Assembly (NCBI GenBank): GCA_025359125.1
Contig: JANYHI010000082.1
Location: 1-64,000 of the forward strand
Source: Cytophagales bacterium
GTDB lineage: Bacteria; Bacteroidota; Bacteroidia; Cytophagales; Cyclobacteriaceae
Length of the DNA: 64,000 nucleotides
Direction of reading: 5' to 3'
The notes below the pieces were generated by a model, which was not told the DNA's origin, searched no databases, and saw nothing but the letters and a program-made list of their open reading frames with translations. Below are positions 25,339 to 33,561 of the stretch, piece after piece. Within the stretch, counting starts at the first letter, position 1; each line of letters starts with the position of its first letter. The translations under genes were made by a program, and so were the position numbers.

Positions 25339-25977
25339 TTATAATTGAATTTTCCTTTTAAAAACATCCTTTAGTCGCTGATCGTGAGTTGCCACCAATA
25401 ATGTTGAATTATTTTTTGCAGCAACAGAAAATAACAAATCAATTGCCCGCTTGCAATTAAGATCGTCTAGCGCTGAAGTAGGTTCATCAGCAAGAATCAA
25501 TGTGGGTTTGTTAATAATGGCTCTCGCTATTGCTACCCGTTGGGCTTGCCCTTGGCTAAGCTCAGTGACCCTCGCATTCATTTTGCTTTCAAGTCCTAAA
25601 TCAGTTAGTACTTCCTCTACACGCTCTTCGTTTTGCTTCTCTCCCGATAGAAATGGCGAAAGCAACAGATTATCTTTCACTGTTAATGCTTTAATGAGAT
25701 GATTTTTTTGAAAAACAAAACCAATATGCTTACCGCGATAGTGATCTAGTGCTGATTGTGAAAGTTGATTTAGCTGAACTTCGTTGAGCTCTAACCATCC
25801 CTGCTCTGCTCGAAGCAAGCCACCTATCACATGAAGGAAAGTTGTTTTACCACTGCCAGAATTTCCTAACAACAAACAATGCTCTCTATCCGCCAATTGA
25901 AAATCGGGGAAACGAATAGGAACAGAATTTTGCGCCTTACTTTGATAGGTGTAAGAAAGGTTTGCGATTTTAAGCAT
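25339..25977 (-). CDS. ABC transporter ATP-binding protein, LolD/MacB type
   Basis: A 212-residue nucleotide-binding subunit. Walker A GNSGSGKT (38-45), signature LSQGQAQR, Walker B LILADEPTSALD, and the switch His in VATHD are all present. The length and the FQKNHLI Q-loop are typical of the LolD/MacB/FtsE-like group that pairs with FtsX-type permeases, as encoded next to it. Its start overlaps the end of the MFS gene by 8 bases, showing tight translational coupling. Confidence 0.9.
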   Translation of the reverse strand: MLKIANLSYTYQSKAQNSVPIRFPDFQLADREHCLLLGNSGSGKTTFLHVIGGLLRAEQGWLELNEVQLNQLSQSALDHYRGKHIGFVFQKNHLIKALTVKDNLLLSPFLSGEKQNEERVEEVLTDLGLESKMNARVTELSQGQAQRVAIARAIINKPTLILADEPTSALDDLNCKRAIDLLFSVAAKNNSTLLVATHDQRLKDVFKRKIQL

Positions 25978-27283
25978 GTGTATTTTTTTGAATGGCGGCA
26001 GACTTTACCCTGCTTAAAAGTAAAAGACCTAGTACAAAGAAAGCCGCTATTGCCAACGTACTATTTCGCATGCTGCCTGTGAGGTGTTCAACTAATCCAT
26101 AACTAAACGTGCCCACTACAATAGATAGATTAAAAGTGCAATCAAAAAAACTAAAATAAGATGCGTGATCAATAGAATCTTGAGGAATTAGTTTAGCATA
26201 CGCAGAACGTGCCAATGATTGAATGCCTCCCATTACTAGGCCAACAGCTGCAGCCAAAAAGTAAAATTGATTTTCCGTGGTTACAAAGTAAGCGGATAAA
26301 CAAATTAGTATCCACAAACCAATCATAATAAGCAAGGTCTGTTTATCTCCCCAGGAGAATGAAAATCTGGCAAATAAAAAGGCTCCAAGTGCGGCCACCA
26401 ATTGAATAATCAAAACTGTCGCAATCAATTTAAAGTCTTCCAACTTCAATTCTTTAGATCCAAAAGTAGCGGCCATATACATGACTGTTTGCACGCCCAT
26501 ATTAAAAAAGAAATAGGCGAAGATGTAGCTTTTTAAATCGGGGTTGCGTTTAAGATTACTCCATACGTTAACCAATTCATGATATCCTTTTGTTAAACGT
26601 TTCTCTCCCGAATTTGACAAACGGACTTCTGGTAAAATCCGAAGCGGTATTTGGGCAAAGCCAATCCACCACAGCCCTACTAACAGAAATGAAAAACGCG
26701 TTGCCAATCCTTGTGTAGCAAAACCAAAGGATGAATAAAATTGTATCACAATCAGGTTTGCTATCAAAAGAATTACACTGCCATAATATCCAAATGAATA
26801 ACCCCTTGCACTTACTTTATTAAACTGATCAACCGTTGTAATCTCGGGCAGAAATGCATCGTAAAAAACCAAGCTGCCAGAATAGCCAATGCTTGCCAAT
26901 ATCACACAAGCTATTCCCCACTCCAGCGTGGCAGAGGTAAAAAAGAACATGCCCATACACGAAAGCCCACCGAGGTAACAAAAGAACTTCATGAAAGCCT
27001 TTTTGTTGTTTCCGTAATCCGCAATTCCGGATAGCAATGGCAATAACGGAGTAATTAGTAAAAACGAAAACGACAAAGAATAAGAATATAAAACAGAGTT
27101 GGTAATTTTCATTCCTAAAAAAAAGACTTGATCACCATCGGAGGCGGAAGTAGTTATTGCTTGATAGTAAACAGGAAAAATGGCAGACGTAATAACGAGT
27201 GAATAAACTGAATTAGCCCAGTCATACATGCACCAGGCATTTATTGTTTTTGAATAGGAACGAGTTACAACACTAATCGCCAT
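25970..27283 (-). CDS. MFS transporter, UMF1 family
   Basis: A 437-residue protein with about 12 membrane helices. The N-terminal NAWCMYDWANSVYSLVI segment and the split of the helices by a short cytoplasmic loop match the UMF1 (Atg22-like) group of the major facilitator superfamily. Substrates for this group are mostly unknown; the yeast Atg22 relative effluxes amino acids from the vacuole. It is the first gene of a four-gene unit with the ABC ATPase, permease and small exported protein, so a role in the same import or export pathway is possible but not shown. Confidence 0.82.
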   Translation of the reverse strand: MAISVVTRSYSKTINAWCMYDWANSVYSLVITSAIFPVYYQAITTSASDGDQVFFLGMKITNSVLYSYSLSFSFLLITPLLPLLSGIADYGNNKKAFMKFFCYLGGLSCMGMFFFTSATLEWGIACVILASIGYSGSLVFYDAFLPEITTVDQFNKVSARGYSFGYYGSVILLIANLIVIQFYSSFGFATQGLATRFSFLLVGLWWIGFAQIPLRILPEVRLSNSGEKRLTKGYHELVNVWSNLKRNPDLKSYIFAYFFFNMGVQTVMYMAATFGSKELKLEDFKLIATVLIIQLVAALGAFLFARFSFSWGDKQTLLIMIGLWILICLSAYFVTTENQFYFLAAAVGLVMGGIQSLARSAYAKLIPQDSIDHASYFSFFDCTFNLSIVVGTFSYGLVEHLTGSMRNSTLAIAAFFVLGLLLLSRVKSAAIQKNTHA

Positions 27284-27323
27284 TATAATTTTTTTCCTAA
27301 ACTACTCAAGTAGCTTGTAAAAT

Positions 27324-27355
27324 AAAAAACCCTGACGATTCTGTCAGGGTTTTTT
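27324..27355. terminator. Bidirectional intrinsic terminator
   Basis: Perfect 13-bp arms AAAAAACCCTGAC (27324-27336) and GTCAGGGTTTTTT (27343-27355) with a 6-base loop. It ends the exbBD operon (minus strand) and lies upstream of the MFS operon. Confidence 0.9.
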
Positions 27356-27375
27356 AAATACCATGAAACTTCAAA

Positions 27376-27843
27376 TTATTGTTTCCGCGCGTAGCTATTG
27401 TCTGAGGCGGTGTACAAAACTTTTCTGGCGTTTCCTTTACGCAATTCCGTTTCAACATCAGCAATAATTCCGCGCTTCGCGTCTTTATCACCTTTAATTG
27501 AAATGGTTAATTGCTCACGTTCCGCCTCAATCAATTTTGATTTTTCCTCATTTACCCAACGAATAATATCCTCTGTTGTGATGAACACATCATTGGCTTG
27601 AATCTTTTCTTCAGTGCCATTTTCAATTTTGGTTGGCTGACCGATATAAAGATTAGCCACCAACGTTTTGCGTTCCAACTTTCTAAGCTGAGCAGCTTTT
27701 GGAAGTACTTGCTTTACCTCAATAGACGATTTTCGCATTTCTGTTGTAACCATGAAAAAGAACAACAACATAAACACCACATCGGGCATTGAAGAAGTAG
27801 GAATTTCCTGCTTTACATCCGCTTTCTTCTTAAATTTTGACAT
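27376..27843 (-). CDS. ExbD/TolR-family protein (second copy)
   Basis: A 155-residue inner-membrane protein with a short cytoplasmic tail, one membrane helix (about 22-40) and a periplasmic domain. The proton-path Asp is D21 in SSMPDVVFMLLFFFMV. Last gene of the four-gene Ton motor operon. It differs from the upstream ExbD in its longer basic N-terminus and its periplasmic domain, so the motor may use two kinds of ExbD subunits, as in other Bacteroidota. It ends at a strong terminator. Confidence 0.9.
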   Translation of the reverse strand: MSKFKKKADVKQEIPTSSMPDVVFMLLFFFMVTTEMRKSSIEVKQVLPKAAQLRKLERKTLVANLYIGQPTKIENGTEEKIQANDVFITTEDIIRWVNEEKSKLIEAEREQLTISIKGDKDAKRGIIADVETELRKGNARKVLYTASDNSYARKQ

Positions 27844-27860
27844 AGATTCAATAATTTAAT

Positions 27861-28418
27861 TTATTTACCGATTTTGGTAGGATCTGCAATAGAAATATTC
27901 ATCGGGTAATTCTTCTTACCCTTTTCATAAATTGCTCTACTTTCTGGATCAGATAGTTTTGCCGCAGCATCTCTCCAACCTTTATTAGAAACACCAGCCT
28001 CTTCAGCATAAATGTCGTAATAAGCTCCCTGAACAATATCCAGAATTTCTATGAATCGCTTATGCGTTGTGCCTCTATCGGTTTTAAATGATACAATTGC
28101 CTTTTCGGGGCTTTCTGAACTTGCCGGATCTTGACCGTTATTCTTAATAAACTTTATGATCATATCCTTTAAGCCAGCAACATCTCCCATCGGTTCACCT
28201 TCCACTAAAAGAGCGTCTGATGAATTCACCTGAATTTTGAAGATGTTTTTCTCCTGCATTTTAATCTCATCCTTTTTGTTAGGATCAGGTGGAGGAGGTA
28301 AACCGATACTCAATCCGCGGTCGTTATTGATTGTTGTAGTAACCAAGAAAAAGGTTAACAACAAGAATGCAATATCTGCCATAGATGCGTTCGGTATTTC
28401 CGGGGTAGCTCTTGCCAT
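27861..28418 (-). CDS. ExbD/TolR-family protein (first copy)
   Basis: A 185-residue ExbD homologue with one helix (about 15-34) and the conserved D15 in SMADIAFLLLTFFLV. The periplasmic part contains a proline-rich GLPPPPDPNKKDE linker and an expanded domain with a KFIKNNGQDPASSESPEKA insertion. It follows the small membrane protein gene by 13 bases and precedes the second ExbD by 17. Works with ExbB to couple the proton gradient to TonB and the outer-membrane receptors. Confidence 0.9.
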   Translation of the reverse strand: MARATPEIPNASMADIAFLLLTFFLVTTTINNDRGLSIGLPPPPDPNKKDEIKMQEKNIFKIQVNSSDALLVEGEPMGDVAGLKDMIIKFIKNNGQDPASSESPEKAIVSFKTDRGTTHKRFIEILDIVQGAYYDIYAEEAGVSNKGWRDAAAKLSDPESRAIYEKGKKNYPMNISIADPTKIGK

Positions 28419-28431
28419 TTTTTAGATTAGT

Positions 28432-28782
28432 TTAACCTGAAATTATATCTTTTATCAAAGAATAAACAGCTAACAAAGCAGAGATAATCAGAACGATATA
28501 AAATAAGATCATACCGGCTCCAATCATTCTTGAGCTTGCCTCGTTTATTCCTAGCGAAGCTGCCTTCGCTGTTACTTCTGATCCGGATAGAGCGTAAGAA
28601 ACCCCGAAAAGGACTACTAACCCTACTATACCAATCAACGCTTTAACCAATCCTTGAGGATTTTTGATTGCTTGCAAAATTGGCATCCCGACACTTGCTA
28701 GAAAAGCGATACCAAAAAAGATATAGCATACTATCAAGCCAGGACCAACCAACGATTCAATTAATGGTGCTGATTCTTCCAT
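28432..28782 (-). CDS. Small membrane protein of the ExbBD operon
   Basis: A 116-residue protein with three predicted helices (about 13-34, 44-65 and 87-112). No family is recognised by name, but a protein of this size regularly sits between ExbB and the two ExbDs in Bacteroidota. It begins four bases after the ExbB stop. Likely an accessory of the Ton motor; its exact job is unknown. Confidence 0.78.
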   Translation of the reverse strand: MEESAPLIESLVGPGLIVCYIFFGIAFLASVGMPILQAIKNPQGLVKALIGIVGLVVLFGVSYALSGSEVTAKAASLGINEASSRMIGAGMILFYIVLIISALLAVYSLIKDIISG

Positions 28783-28786
28783 ATAA

Positions 28787-29584
28787 TTACTTAGCTATTT
28801 TGTTCTTCACTAAAATATCAATCAACGAGATAGAGGCATCTTCCATTTTATTAACCAAGCTATCAATTTTAGATACGCAATAGTTGTACAAAATCTGAAG
28901 CACCATACCTACGATAAGACCTCCTACAGTAGTAATCAAGGCCACTTTCATACCACCAGCAACAACTGAAGGAGAAATATCTCCGGCTGCTTCAATCGCA
29001 TCGAAGGCTTCCACCATCCCTACAACCGTTCCGAAGAAACCTAACATAGGGCCTAGTGAAATACATAAAGAAATCCAGATAAGGCCAGACTCTAAGCGAC
29101 CCATTTCCACCCCACCATATGATACAATTGATTTTTCAACCATGTCTACACCTTCGCCAGAACGCATCAGGCCTTGTGTGAAGATTGAAGCAACAGGGCC
29201 TCTAGTATTTTTAGTAACATCTTTAGCAGCTTCAACACCACCTTTTGAAAGTGCATCTTCAATTTGAGTTAGCAACTTTTTAGTGTTGGTAGTCGCTAAA
29301 TTTAGAGTGATGATTCTTTCAATGGAGATGGCCAATCCTAAAATGAAAACGATCAAGATAGGCCACATAAATGGTGCACCTCCCTCAATGAATTTTGATT
29401 TTAATGCTTGGTGGAAGGATTGTTCTTCTTCTGCAGCACCGGCATCAGCAGGAGCTTCTGTTACGGTTGATTCTGCAGGTGCGGTAGTTGTTGAAGAATC
29501 TGGTTTGGCATCTTGAGCCATTGATTTGGTCGCGCTAAATCCTAGCACTCCGATAAAAGCAAGAATAGTTACTAATTTTTTCAT
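28787..29584 (-). CDS. exbB: ExbB/MotA/TolQ-family proton channel protein
   Basis: A 265-residue protein. A signal-like segment and an Ala/Pro/Glu-rich linker (about 25-55) precede the three-helix channel domain (helices about 73-93, 168-192, 205-232). The MotA/TolQ signature is GMVEAFDAIEAAGDISPSVVAGGM in the long cytoplasmic-to-membrane segment. It forms the pentameric stator that, with ExbD, energises TonB-dependent receptors such as the one at 21331-23619. The acidic N-terminal extension is characteristic of the phylum. First gene of the operon and preceded by a good promoter. Confidence 0.9.
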   Translation of the reverse strand: MKKLVTILAFIGVLGFSATKSMAQDAKPDSSTTTAPAESTVTEAPADAGAAEEEQSFHQALKSKFIEGGAPFMWPILIVFILGLAISIERIITLNLATTNTKKLLTQIEDALSKGGVEAAKDVTKNTRGPVASIFTQGLMRSGEGVDMVEKSIVSYGGVEMGRLESGLIWISLCISLGPMLGFFGTVVGMVEAFDAIEAAGDISPSVVAGGMKVALITTVGGLIVGMVLQILYNYCVSKIDSLVNKMEDASISLIDILVKNKIAK

Positions 29585-29616
29585 GGTTTAAGGTTTATGA
29601 TAAAACTTGAAGTGGC

Positions 29617-29645
29617 CAAAATTAAAGGTTTTGGCGATTCCCCAA
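29617..29645 (-). promoter_or_regulatory. Promoter of the exbBD operon
   Basis: On the minus strand TTG (29645-29643), an 18-base spacer and TAATTTTG (29624-29617) match the Bacteroidota sigma consensus. It lies about 33 bases ahead of the exbB ATG. Confidence 0.65.
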
Positions 29646-29925
29646 TAAGATTTTTGAAAAAAAACTGAAAATCTTTTATTATTTATTCCGCTTTAGGCAA
29701 TAGAATACTTCTATCGGTAATAAGTCACGGAGAATTTATAGACCGAGTGGAAAGAAATTTGTTGACAAATAATGAAAGGAGTAAGCAGAAAGATTGCGAT
29801 TCGAGTTGGTCTTCGAAGCTTTAGCGAATGAGACCAAATGACATTCAATGCTTTAAGAGATGTTTATCGCGAAAAGCTATTACCGAGCAACCCTTCTTTC
29901 GCTGAAGCTACGCGGAGGGTTAGTG
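29646..29925. other. Gene-free spacer with two hairpins
   Basis: No gene is seen between the exbBD promoter and the tRNA. Two hairpins are present: TTGGTCT (29806-29812) with AGACCAA (29831-29837), and AACCCTTC (29889-29896) with GGAGGGTT (29914-29921, one wobble). The second lies directly beyond the tRNA 3' end and may help end or process its transcript, though no T-run follows. Confidence 0.5.
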
Positions 29926-30010
29926 CGGAGAGAGTGGGATTCGAACCCACGTTACCTTGCGGTAAACACGCTTTCCAAGCGTGCTCGTTCGGCCACTCTG
30001 ACATCTCTCC
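29926..30010 (-). tRNA. tRNA-Ser (anticodon GGA)
   Basis: An 85-nt type II tRNA. Acceptor arms GGAGAGA and TCTCTCC pair perfectly, the discriminator is G and CCA is not encoded. The anticodon loop CTTGGAAAG carries GGA (complement of 29974-29976), the long variable arm TTACC-GCAA-GGTAA is typical of serine tRNAs, and the T arm reads GTGGGTTCGAATCCCAC. Reads UCC and UCU codons. Confidence 0.97.
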
Positions 30011-30072
30011 GAATTAAAGGCCGCAAAGAAATACATTAATCAACCTCCGTGCAACTCAACCTCTTAATTAAT

Positions 30073-31137
30073 CTACTCACTAATCTCTCCCGCTAACGGA
30101 AGGCTTATCAACTCTTTCGTTTTTTCCAGTCCTTGTTCACCTAATAAAATCATCAACTTAGTAACAGCCGCCTCGGTGGTCATGTCCTTGCCACTGATCA
30201 CCCCAATTTCTTTCAGGCTTTTACTGGTTTCATACTTGCCTTGGTCCACCATTCCGCCCGGGCATTGTGAAATATTGAGAACTAACATACCCTGGCTAAT
30301 AGCATTTCTAAGCATTTCGATTAACCAACTCGAAGATGGGGCATTGCCTGCTCCGTATGTCTCTAAAATAAGAGCCTTTAAATTGTGTGTCGCCAAAACC
30401 GATTTAACAGCCTCTTTACTTAGGCCTGGAAAAAGCTTGAGTATGATAATGTTCGGATCAAAATGATCTCGAAGCCTTAACTCTTTTGGCGAAGTAACCT
30501 GATGAATCACCGGGAAATTATAATCAATAGATACGCCTGCAGTGGCTAATGCCGGATAGTTTCCCGATGCAAACGCATCAAAGTGCATGCTCTCCACTTT
30601 TTTAGAACGATTGCCTCTGAGCAATTCATAATCAAAGTACAGACATACTTCCGGAACTATCGCCTTTCCATTTTTCTTGGCAGATGCGATCTCTAAAGAA
30701 GTAATCAAATTTTCTCTGGCATCTGATCGTGCCTCGCTGATGGGAAGCTGCGCGCCTGTTAAAATTACTGGCTTCGCCAACCCATGCAACATAAAACTTA
30801 AGGCCGAAGCCGTAAACGACATGGTATCCGTTCCATGCAACACTACAAAGCCATCTTGTCCGGCATAGTGTTCAAAAATAATTTTACCGATCGTCTGCCA
30901 ATGTGCGGGTTCTATATTAGAAGAGTCAATTGGATGCTCGAATGAAATAACCGTTAAGTCAAGTTGTAAACTTCTTAAAGTAGGCAAGTGATTTAAGATT
31001 AAAGAAAAATCGAACGGAATGAGTACTCCTTGCGCATCATACGCCATTCCGAAAGTACCTCCGGTATAAATAATCATGACCTTCGATTTTGCCTGATCGG
31101 GTGATGCTGTGTTGATGTTTATTTTTTTATAACTCAT
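30073..31137 (-). CDS. ansA: Type I (cytoplasmic) L-asparaginase
   Basis: A 354-residue enzyme from ATG 31137; a TTG at 31164 would add nine residues. No signal peptide, as expected for the cytoplasmic form. Catalytic motifs are intact: nucleophile Thr25 in IIYTGGTFGM, and T103-D104 in VLHGTDTMSFTASAL. It hydrolyses asparagine to aspartate and ammonia. Single-gene unit next to the tRNA. Confidence 0.92.
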   Translation of the reverse strand: MSYKKININTASPDQAKSKVMIIYTGGTFGMAYDAQGVLIPFDFSLILNHLPTLRSLQLDLTVISFEHPIDSSNIEPAHWQTIGKIIFEHYAGQDGFVVLHGTDTMSFTASALSFMLHGLAKPVILTGAQLPISEARSDARENLITSLEIASAKKNGKAIVPEVCLYFDYELLRGNRSKKVESMHFDAFASGNYPALATAGVSIDYNFPVIHQVTSPKELRLRDHFDPNIIILKLFPGLSKEAVKSVLATHNLKALILETYGAGNAPSSSWLIEMLRNAISQGMLVLNISQCPGGMVDQGKYETSKSLKEIGVISGKDMTTEAAVTKLMILLGEQGLEKTKELISLPLAGEISE

Positions 31138-31173
31138 CTTTAAATTTATTTGGCCACGAGGCAATTAGGAATT

Positions 31174-31235
31174 CATTTTCGCCACAGATTACACAGAAGG
31201 CCACAGATAATTTATTATGTCTTTGTGCCTTCGTG
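31174..31235. repeat. Short dispersed motif with CACAGATTACACAGA core
   Basis: The spacer holds GCCACAGATTACACAGAAGG, a second GGCCACAGAT copy and then TCTTTGTGCCTTCGTGAC. This combination is a common intergenic relic in bacterial genomes. No full element boundaries or further copy can be seen in the window. Confidence 0.4.
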
Positions 31236-31247
31236 ACGATTTTGTCT

Positions 31248-32015
31248 TTACTTAAAAAGTCTTTTTGCATTTGCATTGGTAATATGCGATAGCTCGTCCA
31301 ACTTTATTTTCTTTAACTCCGCTATTCTATTCGCTATAAGCGGAATGTAAGAAGGTTCGTTACGCTTGCCGCGATGAGGAATGGGTGAAAGATATGGGCA
31401 ATCTGTTTCCAGCACAATATTTTCAAAATCTAAAAAAGGAATCACTTCGTCTAGGCCGCTCTTTTTAAACGTGGTTACGCCTCCCAAGCCCAAATAAAAG
31501 CCCATGTCTGTAATTCTCTTTGCTTGCGCCAGTGTGCCACCAAAGCAATGGAATACTCCGGTCAATTTTCCATCCAGAAGTGGATCTAAAAGCTGAATGG
31601 TTTCATCGATTGACTCTCTAGAGTGTATTACTATTGGCAACTCATACTTCTTAGCCCAGTTAACCTGAATGATGAAAGCTTCTTTCTGCTGTTCCCAAAA
31701 AGTTTTATCCCAATATAAGTCGGTGCCCATCTCCCCTACCGCAGCAAACTTTCGCTTCGCCAACCATGATTCAACAATATATAATTCCTTCTCAAAATCT
31801 TTTTTTACTGAACACGGGTGCAAACCCATCATGGCAATGCAATACCCTCTATTCTTTTCTTCTGCCTGCAGCATCGCATCAATGGAAGTGTGATCTACAT
31901 TGGGCATATAAATTTTTGATATACCTGATTCTCTTGCTCTTGCCAAAGTGTCGACCTGATCTGCTTTAAATTCTTCGTTGTAGATGTGCGCGTGCGTGTC
32001 AATCCAGGTATTCAT
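31248..32015 (-). CDS. TatD-family metal-dependent hydrolase
   Basis: A 255-residue TIM-barrel protein from ATG 32015. Metal ligands of the family are visible: H8 and H10 in DTHAH, the GEMGTDLYW Glu, the VIHSRES His, VFHCFGG His, and ETDCPYLSP Asp. TatD proteins are 3'-5' DNA exonucleases or general phosphoesterases linked to DNA quality control; the exact role varies. It lies five bases after the DgkA stop codon (32020), so it is likely the last gene of a DgkA-containing unit. Confidence 0.9.
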   Translation of the reverse strand: MNTWIDTHAHIYNEEFKADQVDTLARARESGISKIYMPNVDHTSIDAMLQAEEKNRGYCIAMMGLHPCSVKKDFEKELYIVESWLAKRKFAAVGEMGTDLYWDKTFWEQQKEAFIIQVNWAKKYELPIVIHSRESIDETIQLLDPLLDGKLTGVFHCFGGTLAQAKRITDMGFYLGLGGVTTFKKSGLDEVIPFLDFENIVLETDCPYLSPIPHRGKRNEPSYIPLIANRIAELKKIKLDELSHITNANAKRLFK

Positions 32016-32019
32016 ACAT

Positions 32020-32367
32020 CTAAAATATATAAGAGCCAAAAATAATAATACCAACCAAAGATGCGATAACTGCTGCTGCCAAAACCGCAGCAGCAGAAAT
32101 GTCTTTTACTTTTCCTGCCAATGCTTTTTTCTCCGGGCTCACTAAGTCAACTAATTCCTCAATAGCGGAATTAACCAATTCTAAACTGATAACTAAACAC
32201 ATACAAAGTAGAAGAATAGAAAACTCTAAAAAATTAATTTCTAAAAGATAGGCAACCGCGAGTACTAGCGTGGATATAGTGAGATGAATTCTCAGGTTAC
32301 GTTGCTCTATTAACGCAACCAAAAATCCATTGAGGGCAAATCCAAAACTTTTTACAAGAGAATTCAT
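32020..32367 (-). CDS. DgkA-family diacylglycerol/undecaprenol kinase
   Basis: A 115-residue membrane enzyme with three helices. The active-site segment ELVNSAIEELVDLV with the catalytic Glu and the KDISAAAVL segment are diagnostic. In bacteria it phosphorylates diacylglycerol or undecaprenol; the Gram-negative envelope here favours either. Its ATG overlaps the glycosyltransferase stop by 4 bases. Confidence 0.9.
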   Translation of the reverse strand: MNSLVKSFGFALNGFLVALIEQRNLRIHLTISTLVLAVAYLLEINFLEFSILLLCMCLVISLELVNSAIEELVDLVSPEKKALAGKVKDISAAAVLAAAVIASLVGIIIFGSYIF

Positions 32368-33503
32368 TTGCTGTTTACAGAAAGTAGAGACGCGAGTGCT
32401 TCGCTAAGCAAGTTAGCAGAATTAGACGTGGAAAAACCTTTTGTCACTTCTGCTTTTCGGATAGATTCTAATATATCGAGTGAGTCTTGAGATGGAGAGT
32501 AAATAAGATTTTCTTCCGAAAGTTTTTTAGCCAGATATTCCTGCTCGGGCTGGGCGGGTGTTGGCACCATCGTTATATTTTTCTTACCTAACGAAGCGAA
32601 GTCCATCACAGAACTATAGCCAGAACGAACAATCACGAATTCCGATGACAAAATAGCATCCTGTAATTCTGATTTGCTGAGGTGGTTTACTTCAGTGAGG
32701 TTTCCTGTGGTTTGAAAAGCACTTTCCTTTTCGGGAAGCCCCTTAACCATTAAAACACTTCCATCTACTTTTGAATACTGAGTTCGGATGATATCTTCAA
32801 AAATTTGTCTTTGTGGTTCCGGTCCCGAAATAATGGCCAATAACTTATATTTTATTTTCAATGGAGTGGCAGATTTGAACCGCGATAGAATTCCAATGTA
32901 ACGCTTGGGCACAGAGCTATTTTTACTTAGGTCACCTGAATAAAAACTATTGGGCAAATCGGGAATCCAGCATTCGTCAAACTTCTTTATTTTAGAAATT
33001 ATAAACCGATTCACAACTGATCTGATCAACCAGCTTGATTGAGGCAATAAATTAAGTTGATGCGTAATGAAAATACTTTTCACATTCTCATCCCAACAGC
33101 CATACCGATTATCAGAAATGATCAAGTCAATTGAATTTGCCTGTACGATTTCTTTGATCTGTGTGTGCTCGCGCGCGATGGCTTTTAAAAATTTAGGCGT
33201 CTGCCCAATCAACTTTCTTAAAAATGATCCGCTGGCTTGATATTGAGCCTTGTAAGAAACAATCTCACAATAAGTAAGCTGAGGGAATTCTCTTTTCAAC
33301 AATGAAAGCGCACCTCCGCTAGTAGCTATTGAAACATCGTAACCTCTATTAAGAAGTTCTTCGATAACTGGTATGCATCGGGTGGCGTGACCCAAGCCCC
33401 AATCTAGCGGAGTGATGAGGATTCTCAATTTTGAATGTTGAGTTATATTAAAACGAATTAAGGGCTTTTTTTTAAAAACTTTATTCTCATCACCATAACA
33501 CAT
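32364..33503 (-). CDS. MurG-like (GT28-type) glycosyltransferase
   Basis: A 379-residue protein from ATG 33503. A TTG at 33428 lies just before the conserved core and may be the real start, since most relatives begin with ILITPLDWGLGHATR. Domains: an N-terminal Rossmann with the GLGHATR loop, and a C-terminal Rossmann with SEFVIVRSGYSSVMDFASLGK and PTPAQPEQEYLA, which binds the sugar nucleotide. This resembles the UDP-glycosyltransferase group acting on lipids or cell-surface glycans. The upstream end touches a repeat fragment (33507-33550). Confidence 0.83.
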   Translation of the reverse strand: MCYGDENKVFKKKPLIRFNITQHSKLRILITPLDWGLGHATRCIPVIEELLNRGYDVSIATSGGALSLLKREFPQLTYCEIVSYKAQYQASGSFLRKLIGQTPKFLKAIAREHTQIKEIVQANSIDLIISDNRYGCWDENVKSIFITHQLNLLPQSSWLIRSVVNRFIISKIKKFDECWIPDLPNSFYSGDLSKNSSVPKRYIGILSRFKSATPLKIKYKLLAIISGPEPQRQIFEDIIRTQYSKVDGSVLMVKGLPEKESAFQTTGNLTEVNHLSKSELQDAILSSEFVIVRSGYSSVMDFASLGKKNITMVPTPAQPEQEYLAKKLSEENLIYSPSQDSLDILESIRKAEVTKGFSTSNSANLLSEALASLLSVNSK

Positions 33504-33506
33504 TCC

Positions 33507-33550
33507 CTTCCACAAAAGCGAGGGGTGAGAAGCGTTTTTAGAAATGCTCT
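33507..33550. repeat. Half copy of the MITE-like element
   Basis: Contains TTCC-ACAAAAG...GTTTTTAGAAATGCTCT, aligning with the right half of the element at 10937-11020 (TTCTCCAAAAG...GTTTTTAGAGATGCCCT) with the same spacing. The left half is missing here. Confidence 0.55.
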
Positions 33551-33561
33551 TAATTCAAAGA

